64,000 nt of DNA from contig JBOZIK010000001.1 of NCBI GenBank assembly GCA_051453625.1, positions 85,342,866 to 85,406,865 of the forward strand, given 5' to 3'. Of the stretch, positions 47,511 through 58,660 are shown one piece after another. Both the position numbers and the translations under genes were made by a program. A model generated the notes under the pieces. The model saw nothing but the letters and a program-made list of their open reading frames with translations. It ran no database searches and was not told where the DNA came from. The stretch is from Welwitschia mirabilis (lineage: Eukaryota > Gnetophyta > Gnetopsida > Welwitschiales). Within the stretch, counting starts at the first letter, position 1, and each line of letters begins with the position of its first letter.

Positions 47511-48716
47511 AAATGTAAGCATAAATTTACCACTTTGGAAACTTTTATAATAAAATCCTAAATATTTTGAGTTATGAAAATATTTAATTATGAGGAAATA
47601 AAAATGAACTATACCTAGTAAATTCTTCCTAGCCTAATCTATAACCAACTTAGTCTTATAAAAATGTTCAAAGTTTAAGGATTCAGGGGCAATAACTGTT
47701 AGTATCACATTAGAAGGAAATTAAAAAATAAAGAAAGCCTTAATCAATATAGGAGAAGCTATTAATATTGTACCTTTACACATCTATCAATAACTTGGTT
47801 TGGAAAGTAGAATTACGCCTACAAGGATTGTCTTAGAATTAGCGGATACATTAATAAAGAAACCTTTAGGAATAATCAAATATTTGGTAATCTAAATTGA
47901 AGAAGCATTCTATCTAATAGATGTGGTTATGATCAAAGTTAAGCATAATGGAAATAATCAACTACTTTTAGATATAAAGCTTTTTGTGCAACAACCCATT
48001 ATATTATCATTATAGAAGTGGAATGATAGAATGTCACTTAGGAAATAATAAGTTTACCACTAGATTATTTAATGCTTTTGAAAAGGATTTAGGTGATAAG
48101 ATAAATTTTTAAGGAGAGATTAAATCAAGTCTATTTTTATAGCATCGTCCACTTAAAGAGAGATGGTTATTGCTTCATGAGCCTACCTTGGTTGATGATC
48201 CACTTAAAGTTGAAAATCTAAAATCTTTCGATGATGATCAACTTAACTATGAATACTTAGGAACTGACTATTTTAATCAAGAGAGTAGGAAAACTAAAAC
48301 TGTAAATAGTTTAAAAGTCCAAATTTTGAATAAAATTGATTTTTTTATTTTGAAGGAGGTCATCCCTCCCAGTCTCCCAGATGTCAATTTGAGATGATAG
48401 TCAATTTTGATTAAAAAATTAATGTAAAATAAAAATCTAAATTTAAATCTAAAACCTTTACCCAGTGGACTAAAATGTATCTTTCTATGTAATGATTAGA
48501 ACAATGTTTGATAAGAAATGAGAATCTTTTCCCTCAGTAAGAGTTGATTTTAATCTCACTTTTGAAATCTAAGCTTAATGCATTTACTTAATTCCACAAA
48601 GACTTAATAGCCATCCTATCTCTATTATTTAACATAAAATCTACCTTGAGGATAATGCAAGACCTATTAGGCAATCCCAATGTTGACTAAATCTAGCCTT
48701 TAAAGAAGTTATGAAA
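47508..48716 (+). pseudogene. Protease-linker segment of E10, copy 1
   Basis: Active-site region (about 47735-47795) reads ALINIGEAINIVPLHIYQ, with Asn for the catalytic Asp. The linker contains EPTLVDDPLKVENLKSFDDD (48170-48397 open). Ends at the N gap 48717-48816 near the start of RT. Confidence 0.7.
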
Positions 48717-48816
48717 NNNNNNNNNNNNNNNNNNNNNNNNNNNNNNNNNNNNNNNNNNNNNNNNNNNNNNNNNNNNNNNNNNNNNNNNNNNNNNNNNNNN
48801 NNNNNNNNNNNNNNNN
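48717..48816. other. Assembly gaps of the right half
   Basis: N runs: 48717-48816, 56189-56288, 57131-57230, 57463-57562, 58120-58219 and 62713-62812 are exactly 100; 58663-59052, 59980-60451 and 61571-62184 have other lengths. Several are bordered by the same sequence on both sides, so element lengths here are unreliable. Confidence 0.95.
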
Positions 48817-49960
48817 AATGCAAAATGTAAGCATAAATTTATCTTTTTGAAAACTTTTGAAAGAGAATCCTAAATATTTTATAAGTTATGGAAACATCTA
48901 ATTAGGAGGAAATAAAATAAACTATACCTAGTAAAGTCTTCCTTGCCCAACCTATAACCAACTTAGTTTTACAAAAATTTCCAAATTTTAAGAACCTAGA
49001 GGTAGAAATAGTTAGTATCATTTTATAAGGAAACAAAAGAATAAAGGAAGTGTTAATCGATATAGGAGTAAGTGTTAATATTATACCTAACATATTTGCC
49101 AACAATTTAATTTGAAAGGTAGAATTGAACTTATAAGGATTGTCCTAGAATTAGTAGATACATCAATAAAGAAACTTTTAGGAGTAATTAAAAATTTAGT
49201 AATTTAAATTAAAGAATCATTCTATCTAATAGATGTGGTTGTAATTGAAGTTGAGTATAATGGATGTTATCCACTACCTCTAGTAGAGCTTTCTATGTAA
49301 CAACCCATTATATTATTAATACTATAACTAGAGTTATGGAATGTCACTTAAGAAATAAAAGGTTCACCATTAGAGTATTTAATGCTAATAAAAATGATTT
49401 AGGTAATCAGTTAAATATTGAAGAAGAAATTAAGCCAAATCTATTTTTACAATATTTTCCACTTGAAGAAAAATGGTTAATGCTTCATAAGCCTACCTTA
49501 TTTGGTAATCCACTTGAAGCAAAAAGCTTAAAATATTTCGATGACGATCAACTTAACTATGAACATGTAGGTACTAATTGTTTCAATTAAGAGAGTAGAG
49601 AAACTAAAATTATAAGCTATGCAAAAGTCCAAAATCTAAACAAAACTAACATTTCTTATTTCTAGGAAATAAAAATTTAATAAAAAATAAAAATTTAAAT
49701 TTAAATATGAAATCTTTACCTTGTGGACTGAAATATATCTTTTTGTGTAATGATCAGAATAAAATTTTAATAATAAATGAAAATATTTTTCCTCAATAAG
49801 AGTTAATTTTAATCTCACTTTTGAAATCGAAGGTCAATGTATTTGCTTAGCTTCATAAATATTTAACAACCATTCCTGTTTTCATTATTCAACATAAAAT
49901 CTACCTTGAGGATAATGTGAAACCTATTAGGCAACCCTAACATAGACTAAATTTAATTAT
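48817..49960 (+). pseudogene. Protease-linker segment of E10, copy 2
   Basis: Diverged second copy of the preceding segment. The active site (about 49060) reads VLIDIGVSVNIIPNI, with Asp kept. The open piece 49264-49590 reads RVMECHLRNKRFTIRVF, NQLNIEEEIKPNLFLQ, KPTLFGNPLEAKSLKYFDDD. It runs on into RT. Both copies are clearly homologous but differ at roughly one base in six or seven by eye. Confidence 0.7.
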
Positions 49961-49969
49961 TAAATAAGT

Positions 49970-50680
49970 AATTAAAGAATAAATTATTAAATTAATGGAT
50001 GCTAGAATTATTTATGCCATATCTAATAGTGAGTGGGTTAGCCCTAATGCCTAAGAAAGACAGAAAGTAAAGAATGTGTATTGATTTCAGAAACTAATTA
50101 AGAAATACCATTATCCTTTACCTTTCCTTGATCAAATACTTGATAAAATTCAAGGACATGCCTTTTATTGCTTTCTTGATGGGTATAGTAATTACAACCA
50201 AGTTTTTATTGCTAGTGAGGATTAAGCTGAAACTATTTTTACTTTACTTTTTGAAACTTTTACCTTTAGACACATGTCTTTTAGACTTTATAATGCTCTT
50301 TCTACTTTTCAATATGAAATGATGGGAATCTCTTGTAATATGTTAGAGGATTTAATTGAAATTTTTATGGATGCCTTCTCAATATATGATGAAAACTTTA
50401 AGAAAATATTAAAAAGGTTAGAGAAAGTCTTTAATAGAAGTATTGACAGTGGCCTGCATTTGAGTTGGAAGAAGAGTTTTCTTTTTTTTAGTTGATAATG
50501 GAATTATATTAGGTCATCACATTTATGATAAAGGAATTAGGATGGATCCTGAAAAAGTAAGCATGATTAAAAACCTAACCCTCCAATAAATGTAACACAA
50601 GTTTGATCTTTCCTTGGTTATTGTGATTTTTACTATTATTTCATTTAAAATTATGCTAAAATTTATAAATCCCTTTAGTT
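49970..50680 (+). pseudogene. Reverse transcriptase of E10, decayed, catalytic motif mutated
   Basis: IIKLMDARIIYAISNSEWV (49985-50040), RMCIDF (about 50070), HYPLPFLDQILDKIQGHAFY / CFLDGYSNYNQVFIASED (50100-50225), FRLYNALSTFQYEMMGIS (50278-50330). The catalytic motif is IFMDAFSIYD at 50361-50390: the second Asp of FMDD is Ala (GCC). Frameshifts occur near 50085 and 50490. GHHIYDKGIRMDPEKV follows at 50512. Confidence 0.8.
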
Positions 50681-50689
50681 ATTACTAAA

Positions 50690-51135
50690 AAAGAAACTAA
50701 ATTTGATTATAATGAATCTTGTCAGCTTGCTTTTGATATACTTAAAGATAAAATCTCTTTCAAATCTATTATAATGGAACCCAATTAGAATAAAGATTTT
50801 GAATTCATTTGTGATGCTAGTAATATTGCATTAGGTGGGATTCTTGGATAAAAATATGAAAATAATTTTAAAGTTATATCTTATCATAGTAAAAATTTGT
50901 TTAAAACTTAAACGAATTACACTACCATTGAGAAAGAAATATTAGTAATAATATTTTTCCTTGATACACTTAAACATTATCTTTTAGGCTTTCATATGAA
51001 TGTTTATACCAATCTTGCAGTACTTAGATACCTTATGACTAAGAAATATTCTAGTGCTAGACTTATTATATGAATCCTCTATATGCAAGAATTTAATTTA
51101 ACTATCATTGATAAAGTAGGGAAGCATAATAGTAT
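50690..51135 (+). pseudogene. RNase H of E10, truncated
   Basis: EPN-stop-NKDFEFICDASN (50777-50823; the stop at 50786-50788 replaces the usual Trp), LGG..LG-stop-KYEN (stop 50849-50851, expected Gln), T-stop-TNYTTIEKE (stop 50909-50911, expected Gln), then YMQEFNLTIIDKVGKHN at about 51085-51130. Cut by the LTR of E7. Confidence 0.8.
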
Positions 51136-52185
51136 TTTTACAGTGTGTATTTATACAATTTTTTACATTTAAAGTGATCTTGTCATTTATAACCAAAATA
51201 GATACCTTACATAATACATCATACTAGTATGAGTGGGAGTAAAGTCGAAATGTCATATTCACATTGAAGTCTATGAGATGAGAATTAGGTTGCTTTGTAA
51301 AAGAATATAGGAGCCAAAAATGAATAACAAATGCAAAGAAATAAAGCATAATGCACAATGAAAGATGCAACTATTCTAAATGAGATGCAAAATACTTGCT
51401 TTTAGCCCTTGATAATCTATATCACCCAAGAAATTGCCACTAGATTAAGGGCAACATAGACTATAAGAGTTATCAAAGAAACTAACATGCAAACATAAAA
51501 ACAATATAAAGTTTATATTAAGAAAGAGTAACAAGCATCTTGGTTACAAAATAGCCAGGTCTCAATGGAGGATACATAGCCCTCCACCAAGTGCATGTCT
51601 TTTTGTAATGCTCAAGATGGATCTCTTGCCCTTCGATCTCCTATTACAAAAATTTCTGGTATAAAAAAGATGAGAAAAAAAGTCGAAGGGGGATTTATTT
51701 ATAATAAGTCATAACAAAAAAAGATAAATGATTGGTGTAGTAGGTGTGCTCATTAATAAAATGGATGAAATGATCAAGGGTCACTATCATAGTCGATTAC
51801 ATATCAGTGTCGTTTGGACTATTATCCAGATGACAATGAGGAAGACAAAACATCACAAAAGATTACTTAGAATAATGACTCAGCAATGATTCAGTAGTTC
51901 ACATCAGCAGTCGTCGTCCTACTCGTCGTGAGGACGATGGAGGGACAATGGTATTCTTTGATTATTTTCTTGAGAAGAAACCTAGCATTTTTATCAATAA
52001 TCCTCCTTCAAAGCTCTATGCATTAGAAAGTGCCTTTAATACATTAAATTTGGATAAGAATTACACATTTCCAAGATTTCCTCTTGTATCTTTAAAATCC
52101 TCTAAATTGCACCTAAAACTGTATAAAAATCCTACAAAATAACTCATGAAACCCTATAAAATAACTACAAATTGGTAGTGTAACA
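51136..52185 (-). repeat. 3' LTR of E7, type B
   Basis: Plus strand ...CAGTGTGTATTTATAC to GGTAGTGTAACA; aligns with 9397-10502. The dyad motif at 51910-51938 is among the least decayed (TCGTCGTCCTACTCGTCG, then AGGACGA), with a second copy near 51815-51850. The frame 51948-52142 is inside the LTR. Confidence 0.85.
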
Positions 52186-52201
52186 TAGCCCTCACTTAGC
52201 C
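52186..52201 (-). promoter_or_regulatory. Polypurine tract of E7
   Basis: Sense GGCTAAGTGAGGGCTA next to the LTR start TGTTACACTACC. Confidence 0.8.
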
Positions 52202-53810
52202 TTTATCAGTTCCTGACAAAAACTAGGTAGAAAATCCATAATTGTAAGCTAATTTATTTTTCAAAAGATAATTCTGGAAGTTATATAACAAGCTCATAAA
52301 ACATATCACATAGATAAATAATGAGTAATGCATAATGTGTATTTAAATTTGAAAATTTTATTTCTTGAAAGCTTTGAATTAAGTTAAATTTTTTTTGAAA
52401 ATGAGCTATGTAAATGAGTCTCTGCCCCTTCCCTAAAGAAAAAACAATATGTCTTGTATTGCAAAATAAAGCCAAAAAAGTAAATAAGAGTGAGAAGATA
52501 GGTAAAAGAGGATAATTTTTCTAAACAAAGTGCAAAGCTAAGAAATGTCAGATTTGAAAAATATAAATCTCTAATTCTGATAAGGAAAAAGAAAAGAGTG
52601 GACAATAAAAATGTTTTATCACAAAAAGAACATAAGCAATGCTATCAACACCAAAAATCTAAAGAAAAATACTTATCTAAGCAAGAAATTATCTTTTATT
52701 AAAAATTTTAACAAGGAAAACATGCTAAGAAAATACAGTAATAACTTTGAAATAAGTAACCAAACCACAAAAGAAAACAAGAAGAATGGGGAAAAGATAA
52801 CATAAACAAAAGATAGCTCACTGATTTGATATTTTAACCTAGCAGATTCCCATAAAAGAAATCATAACATCACTTGATGTAGTAAAGGCATGACTTAATG
52901 TACAAAAATTCCATTCGATAAAGCAGTGATTATGACAATACTAGAGTAAAATGCTTTAAACAATAAATGATGAGACCAAAGAATTGCTCAAAAATGAACT
53001 CTCCTGCCGTCATCTCAAAATAAACACCCAAATCTCAAGAAAGAAATGATCATGTGGAAAGACTAAGAGTCTAGGAAACAAACAATGCCTCTGATGACAC
53101 CAGGAACACCACTGATCCCATAGCCTCAAAGTTTAAATACGTTATTATTCATGATGAGGGGAGTGCAACCACAGTCAAAGAAGTAAGGACCCACGAAGTA
53201 TGGCCAACTGACCTCCCAGTGGAGTTCCCACAGCTACGATATTACACTGCCAAAGTCTCCTCTCGAAAATATTTGCCTCGGTGTACTTGCAATAGGAGAA
53301 TCATGGTGACCATGTTTTTGAAACATCACAAATATAAAACATCATAGTCTTTGTTTTACTCTCTTCCTTTTTTTTTTTTAAAAAACAAAACAACATTCCA
53401 CATAACCAAACACTCCAAAAGACAAAGGTGAAAATCGTAAGATTAAGACAGAAAAGAACACTCCTAAACAATCTAAGATCTTTTCACCATTGAGAAAAAT
53501 ATCAAAAATAAAGCATCTTCCTTCAATTGAAGTTCATGGACGTATGAATGTCCTAAGATTGGGTGAATCCAATCTTATCATTGAAATGCCCAAGTCAAAA
53601 GACTAGTCATGGAGATAAATACATAAATCAAGTTTGAAAAATGATCAAGTAATGCCATAATAACCTTCAAAGAAAAAAGCGAAGAGAACATTTAGACGGT
53701 TTGCTCATGAAATTCCAAATTTTGCCCATTTACTTCCTGCAATTCTTTAAGCAGTCAAGTCAGAAATTTCAACAGAGTCAAAAAAAAAATGTATTTTCTC
53801 AAAATAACTA
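52202..53810 (-). other. Post-integrase region of E7
   Basis: 52660-53640 aligns with 56289-57462; 52980-53330 aligns with the post-integrase regions of E5 and X and holds the conserved block (53150-53330) and a polypyrimidine tract (53362-53385). Short open frames (52384-52605, 52611-52805) are A/T-rich and their stops differ between copies; I do not call them genes. Confidence 0.6.
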
Positions 53811-54318
53811 GAAAACAAAAATTAATATTTTATTGATTGTCATCCTGATCGTCGTCCTGACGACATAGAGGACGACAGAGGCAGAAAAACAAAAAATTAT
53901 TAGAAATCATAGAAAAATATCAGAAAGCTGAAAAAGTTAACAAAACTGACTGTCGTCCACCTTGTCCTGGGGACAACATAGGAGACGACAAATTATTATT
54001 GCAGAAAACAGAAGATAGAAACTATAAACAAAAATAAAAACTGAAAATAGAAAATAAAATCAGAGACTATCAAAATAAAAAACTGAAAAGAAAATAGCAA
54101 GGCAAGCAAATTTTATTCAATTTCTAAATCTAAAGCACACTTTTATTGAAAAGTAAGAAGGGAAAATTAAGAATCTGTTTTGTTCTCAAGATTTTCAGAG
54201 AAATAAGGTCCAAACCAAAAACTTACCAATTGATAAAACATAAGAGATATACAATTATTTTCAAGCAAAATCAATTGGATGAAAAGAGAAGTAATGGATA
54301 ACACTCTATGAGACCACA
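53811..54318. other. Spacer with two well-preserved dyad motifs
   Basis: GTCGTCCTGACGAC at about 53861-53874 (perfect 6-bp arms), and at 53953-53990 outer arms TGTCGTC/GACGACA around an inner GTCC...GGAC. No reading frame. It joins the end of the protease linker to the post-integrase region, at the place where RT and integrase are missing. Confidence 0.6.
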
Positions 54319-54777
54319 TTAAAGCGCACAAATTTTGGAAGTCAAAGGGGAGAGAAATGCTAACTCTGGTAAAAGATTTTCATTGAATGCAAGAGTTTCA
54401 CTTTGAGCTACACAAGGAAAATTATATTCAAGTCCATTAAAAACATTTTCATCTAAATTCAGTTTATGATTTTCAATTTTTGGCTTAGGTATTGGACAAT
54501 CTCCTTCATAACCTTTCTTGAAAAATTGGACTTCCTTACACTCTAAAGGTTGTATTTCACTCTCAAAGTTGGATGTATCAATGGTTCCTTCAATCTCAAG
54601 TTGCTCATCATAAAGCATAGGCTTATGTGATTTTATCTCTCTTTCTTCAAGCGGGTGATGTTGTAAAAATAAAGTGGGTTTGATGTTATCTTCTAAGTTT
54701 ATTTCATGACCTAAATCTTTTTCAGCTGCATCAAAGACTCTAATTGTAAATGTTTTATTTCCAAAATGACATTTCAT
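54319..54777 (-). pseudogene. Protease-RT linker of E7 (open for 152 codons)
   Basis: MKCHFGNKTFTIRVFDAAEK, INLEDNIKPTLFLQHHPLEE and an acidic tail ending LAFLSPLTSKICAL then a stop. Homologous to 49320-49590 and 6394-6560. No stop inside, unlike all other copies. It continues from the protease after a break near 54780, so a full Gag-PR reading would need at least one frameshift correction. Confidence 0.7.
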
Positions 54778-54779
54778 AT

Positions 54780-55180
54780 TCCTGCTCTTGTATCAATGAT
54801 GCAGTAGGCTATTGCACAAAAGGCACTTCCTAGAAGTAAAGGGTATCCTCCGTTATGCTCAACTTCTATGATGATCACATCTATGGGATAGCAAGCCTCT
54901 TCAATTTGAATTGCAAATCTTTAATAACGCCTAACGGTTTCCTAACTGAAATATCTGCTAATTCTAAGACAACCGAAGTAGGCTCTATTCTATTCTCCAA
55001 ACCAAGTCTCTTACATATGTGAAGTGGCATAATGTTAACACTCGCTCCAATGTCAATCAAGGCTTTCTTGATCTTTTTGTTTCCCTCTAAAATAACATTC
55101 ACCGTAGCTGCTCTTGGATCTTTAAATTTGGGTGATTTTGTAACACTAAATTCGTGACGGATTGAGCTAGGAAGACTTTG
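54780..55180 (-). pseudogene. Aspartic protease of E7, active site intact
   Basis: The open piece 54881-55102 reads MNVILEGNKKIKKALIDIGA / SVNIMPLHICKRLGLENR, then VVLELADISVRKPLGVIKD. DIGAS is the catalytic Asp-x-Gly motif of retroviral-type proteases, uncorrupted here. A frameshift near 54890 separates it from GYPLLLGSAF-like sequence. Best protease of the window. Confidence 0.8.
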
Positions 55181-56188
55181 CTAGGAATGACTCGTTTTTG
55201 TTTTCTTCTTATTAAGTCCTTCCAAAGTTTTGAGTACCTCGGATTTTGTTACAAAAGTTTCCAAAAGGGTAAGTTTATGCTCACATTTTTCATCAAGAGT
55301 TTAAGATGTTCATTAAATGTTGGATTGTTGTTAAGCCTATCAAACCAAGGGGTGGTTTGTTGAGAAGGATTTTTCTTTTTCTTTTTGCCATGAGAAGGGA
55401 AGTTGTAATCTTCTAATATCTCAATGTCCTCTTCCTCTTCTTCTTCATCATTTCTAAAGTTATTTTAGGAGGTGGATGGTTCACATGGAGAAGGGTTTAT
55501 TTCTTGTCCACTTCTTGTCACAACCTTATAATCTTTTCTTAGCTCATTTGGGTTTGGTAAAGGTTGTGTTGCTAAAGTTCCTTGAGGTCTTTGGGTTGCT
55601 AATATTATTTGTTGAAAGATGTTTACCATGTTTCCCATGTTGGCATTTGTTCTTCTAAGTTCTTTCATAAGGTTTGTGAGTTGATCATTTGGATATTGAA
55701 AGTTTGTTGGTTCCGGATGAGAGTTTAAATTTTCAAATCAGTTTCCAAAAGGTTGAGAATTGTTTTGGAAATGAGTGTTCAACCTCGGTTGTGTCTAATT
55801 TTGATTTCAAAAGTTTTGGGATGGTTGTGCTTTTTTCTTCACGAATTCTTTCTTCGTATATTGGCAAAAGAGGATTGTTTTTAGTGACATGATAATTATC
55901 CTCACATAAATCACAGGTTTGCACAACATTTCTTTCAGTTGTGGATTTGGCATCGAAGATCATTTTTGCATACTTCTCCAAGGTGGTTGTAAAATCTCTC
56001 ATGGAATTTGTAGGACTGGACTCTACCTCTTTTTGTTGTTTAGCCTCTTTTAAATCTTTAATCAGTTGGCTTATAGTTGAATTTTCTTTAGGAGTTGACC
56101 AAGTTTGACTTACCTCCACAAGTTATTTTAATTTTGTCCAGGCATCATCTAGTTTAAGGTTCATGAGGTTTCTTCTACAAAAAAAATC
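55180..56188 (-). pseudogene. gag C-terminal part of E7
   Basis: 55465-55668: ATQRPQGTLATQPLPNPNEL, RKDYKVVTRSGQEINPSP. 55733-56119: SQTWSTPKENSTISQLIKDL, LEKYAKMIFDAKSTTERN, then the knuckle TCDLCEDNYHVTKNNPLLP (Asn in place of the last Cys). Little decayed compared with other gags. The N-terminal half is beyond the gap. Confidence 0.75.
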
Positions 56189-56288
56189 NNNNNNNNNNNN
56201 NNNNNNNNNNNNNNNNNNNNNNNNNNNNNNNNNNNNNNNNNNNNNNNNNNNNNNNNNNNNNNNNNNNNNNNNNNNNNNNNNNNNNNNN

Positions 56289-57462
56289 ACTTATCTAAGC
56301 AAGAAATTATATTTTATTAAAAACTCAAACAAGGAAAACATGCTAAGAAAATATAGTAATAACTTTGAAATAACTAATCAAATTATAAAAGAAAATAAGA
56401 AGAATGCATATAAGATAATATAAATAAATGATAGCTCACCGATTTGATATTTTAACCTAGCAGACTCCCATGAAAGAAATCATAACATCACTTAATGTGG
56501 GAAATGCATAACTTAATGAATAAAAATTCCATTTATTAAGGTAGTGATTATGATGATTCTAGAGTAAAATTATTTAATAATGAATGATTAGACTAAAGAA
56601 TTACTCAAAAATAAACACTTCTACCATTATTTAAAAAACAAACATGCAAATCTCGAGAAATAAAATGATCATGTGGAAAGACTAAGAGTCTAGGAAATAA
56701 GTAATGCATCTGATAATATCATAAATGCCACTGATCCCATAACCTTAAAGTTTAAATACAAATTTATTATCTATAATGAAGGGAGTGCAATCATAATTAG
56801 AAAAGTAAAAACCCTTAAAGCATGGCCAACTGACCTCCCAGTGGAATTTCCATAGCCATCATATTACACTGTCAAAGGCTCCTCTAAAAAATATTTGCCC
56901 TAATGTACTTGTGATAGGACATCATGGCGACATTGTTTTTGAGATATTACAAATATAAAATATTATGGTCTTTATTTCACTCACTTCTTTTTTTTAAAAA
57001 TAAAAATAAAACAACATTTCACATGACCAAACACTTCAAAAAAAAAAGGTGAAAGTCATAAGATCAAGAAAAAAAAGAACACTCTTAAATAATCTAAGAC
57101 CTTTTCACCATTAAGAAAAACATCAAAAAANNNNNNNNNNNNNNNNNNNNNNNNNNNNNNNNNNNNNNNNNNNNNNNNNNNNNNNNNNNNNNNNNNNNNN
57201 NNNNNNNNNNNNNNNNNNNNNNNNNNNNNNACATGACCAAACACTTCAAAAAAAAAAGGTGAAAGTCATAAGATCAAGACAAAAAAGAACACTCTTAAAT
57301 AATCTAAGACCTTTTCACCATTAAGAAAAACATCAAAAAATCAAGCATCTTCCTTTAAATTGAAGTTCATAGATGTATGAATGTCCTAACATTAGGTGAA
57401 TCCAATCTTACACTAAAATGCCCAAGTCAAAGACTAGTCATGGAAATAAATACATAAGTTAA
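56289..57462 (-). mobile_element. Post-integrase fragment of a second type-B-like copy
   Basis: Aligns with 52660-53640, same orientation, including the conserved block (56775-56940). About 110 bp before the gap 57131-57230 (57019-57130) are repeated almost exactly after it (57231-57340). The frame 56163-56423 spans the gap and is not real. Confidence 0.65.
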
Positions 57463-57562
57463 NNNNNNNNNNNNNNNNNNNNNNNNNNNNNNNNNNNNNN
57501 NNNNNNNNNNNNNNNNNNNNNNNNNNNNNNNNNNNNNNNNNNNNNNNNNNNNNNNNNNNNNN

Positions 57563-57850
57563 CTTTGTTAAGGTTGAGCTTAATTAGTTTAGGTGCATCA
57601 TTGTTTACTTTATTATATTAGTTTGCATTAGCATATTTTATTTTCATGTATTGCAATTTCTTTCAGTAGATTAGAATACAATTTCTTTCTCAAAATCAAC
57701 TCTTATATTCCCATACTATTGGCCTTCAATGGAATTATGACATTCAGTTCACTTCTAATTATACTAGCATGCTATGTTTTGCATCTTATTTATGATTAAC
57801 AGGATTGAAACTGAAGCGTGAAACATTGTATAAATTTACATCATAACAAA
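57563..57850 (+). repeat. 3' part of a type-C LTR (5' LTR of E8)
   Basis: Aligns with 63345-63636 (CTTTGTTAAGGTT, CTATTGGCCTTC, GTGAAACATTG) and ends CATAACA before a PBS. The left part is lost in the gap 57463-57562. Confidence 0.8.
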
Positions 57851-57852
57851 TT

Positions 57853-57871
57853 GGCGTTGTTACTGGGGAAT
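57853..57871 (+). promoter_or_regulatory. Primer binding site of E8
   Basis: TTGGCGTTGTTACTGGGGA, the least decayed PBS here, two bases after the LTR. Confidence 0.8.
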
Positions 57872-58660
57872 GTTGCTTAGAAATCGAGATTTTTCATTAC
57901 TTCAGTGGATATTTTGGATGTTTACTACATCATCAGTGTACTAGTACTCTGTAAGTATTTTATTTTAGTTTTAACTTTTTGCTAATCACTGATGTCCCTT
58001 TCATCATCCAGACATCACTATTAGACAACCATCCCTTTCCTGCTTTCCCTTGTTTTATGGTTGTCTGTGTTTTCTATCTTAGTCATCTTAACTCCCAACC
58101 TTATCAAAATAGATTTGAANNNNNNNNNNNNNNNNNNNNNNNNNNNNNNNNNNNNNNNNNNNNNNNNNNNNNNNNNNNNNNNNNNNNNNNNNNNNNNNNN
58201 NNNNNNNNNNNNNNNNNNNCCTTTCCTGCTTTCCCTTGTTTTATGGTTGTCTGTGTTTTCTATCTTAGTCATCCTAACTCCCAACCTTATCAAAATAGAT
58301 TTGAACATCAAAACTTTCAATCCAACTATCAAAATACCATGGCAAGCCCTTCCAACTCCTAGAACCATAGTGATCTTCTTAGGAATTCTATCAAGGAGTT
58401 GAGAAAAACCCAAGAGAAGACAAACACAAATATAAAAAATATTGTGAACATTTTATAATAAACCATGCTTACCAACCAAAGACCACAAGGGACCCTTGCC
58501 ACTCAACCTTTGTTAAACCCTAATAAAGTAAAAAAAGATTGTAAGGTGGTGATAAGAAGTGGAAATGACATAACTCCTTCTATTCATAAGACTTCAACTT
58601 CCCAAAATAACAAGAACGATGAGAAAGACATAGAAATTTTAGAAAATCATTCCTTCCCTT
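57872..58660 (+). pseudogene. E8 leader fused to gag C-terminal part
   Basis: The leader (to about 58080, with dyad relic 57995-58030) passes directly into gag C-terminal sequence SHPNSQPYQNRFEHQNFQSN (58267 on), skipping the gag N-terminus and knuckle. Then LRNSIKELRKTQEKTNTN and MLTNQRPQGTLATQPLLNPN / KVKKDCKVVIRSGNDITPS. The same junction appears on both sides of the gap 58120-58219, because about 90 bp are repeated there. Confidence 0.65.

Larger units (their letters stand above)
38719..51135 (+). mobile_element. E10: plus-strand Athila-like element, interrupted and truncated
   Basis: 5' LTR, PBS, leader, gag, [foreign insertion 41969-47168], gag end, duplicated PR region, RT, RNase H. 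It inserted into the integrase of X (left flank CTACT). Its integrase and 3' LTR are absent because sequence switches to the minus-strand LTR of E7 at about 51136. Confidence 0.8.
51136..56188 (-). mobile_element. E7: minus-strand element lacking RT and integrase
   Basis: In sense: gag end and protease (56188-54319), a 500-bp spacer rich in GTCGTC/GACGAC, post-integrase region, PPT, 3' LTR. Nothing of RT, RNase H or integrase is present. The protein part is the best preserved in the window. The 5' end is lost in the gap 56189-56288. Confidence 0.7.

Noticed and set aside
53861-53874. Rho-independent terminator for GTCGTCCTGACGAC
   Set aside because: Eukaryotic context, no T tract, and the motif recurs at fixed places in LTRs.
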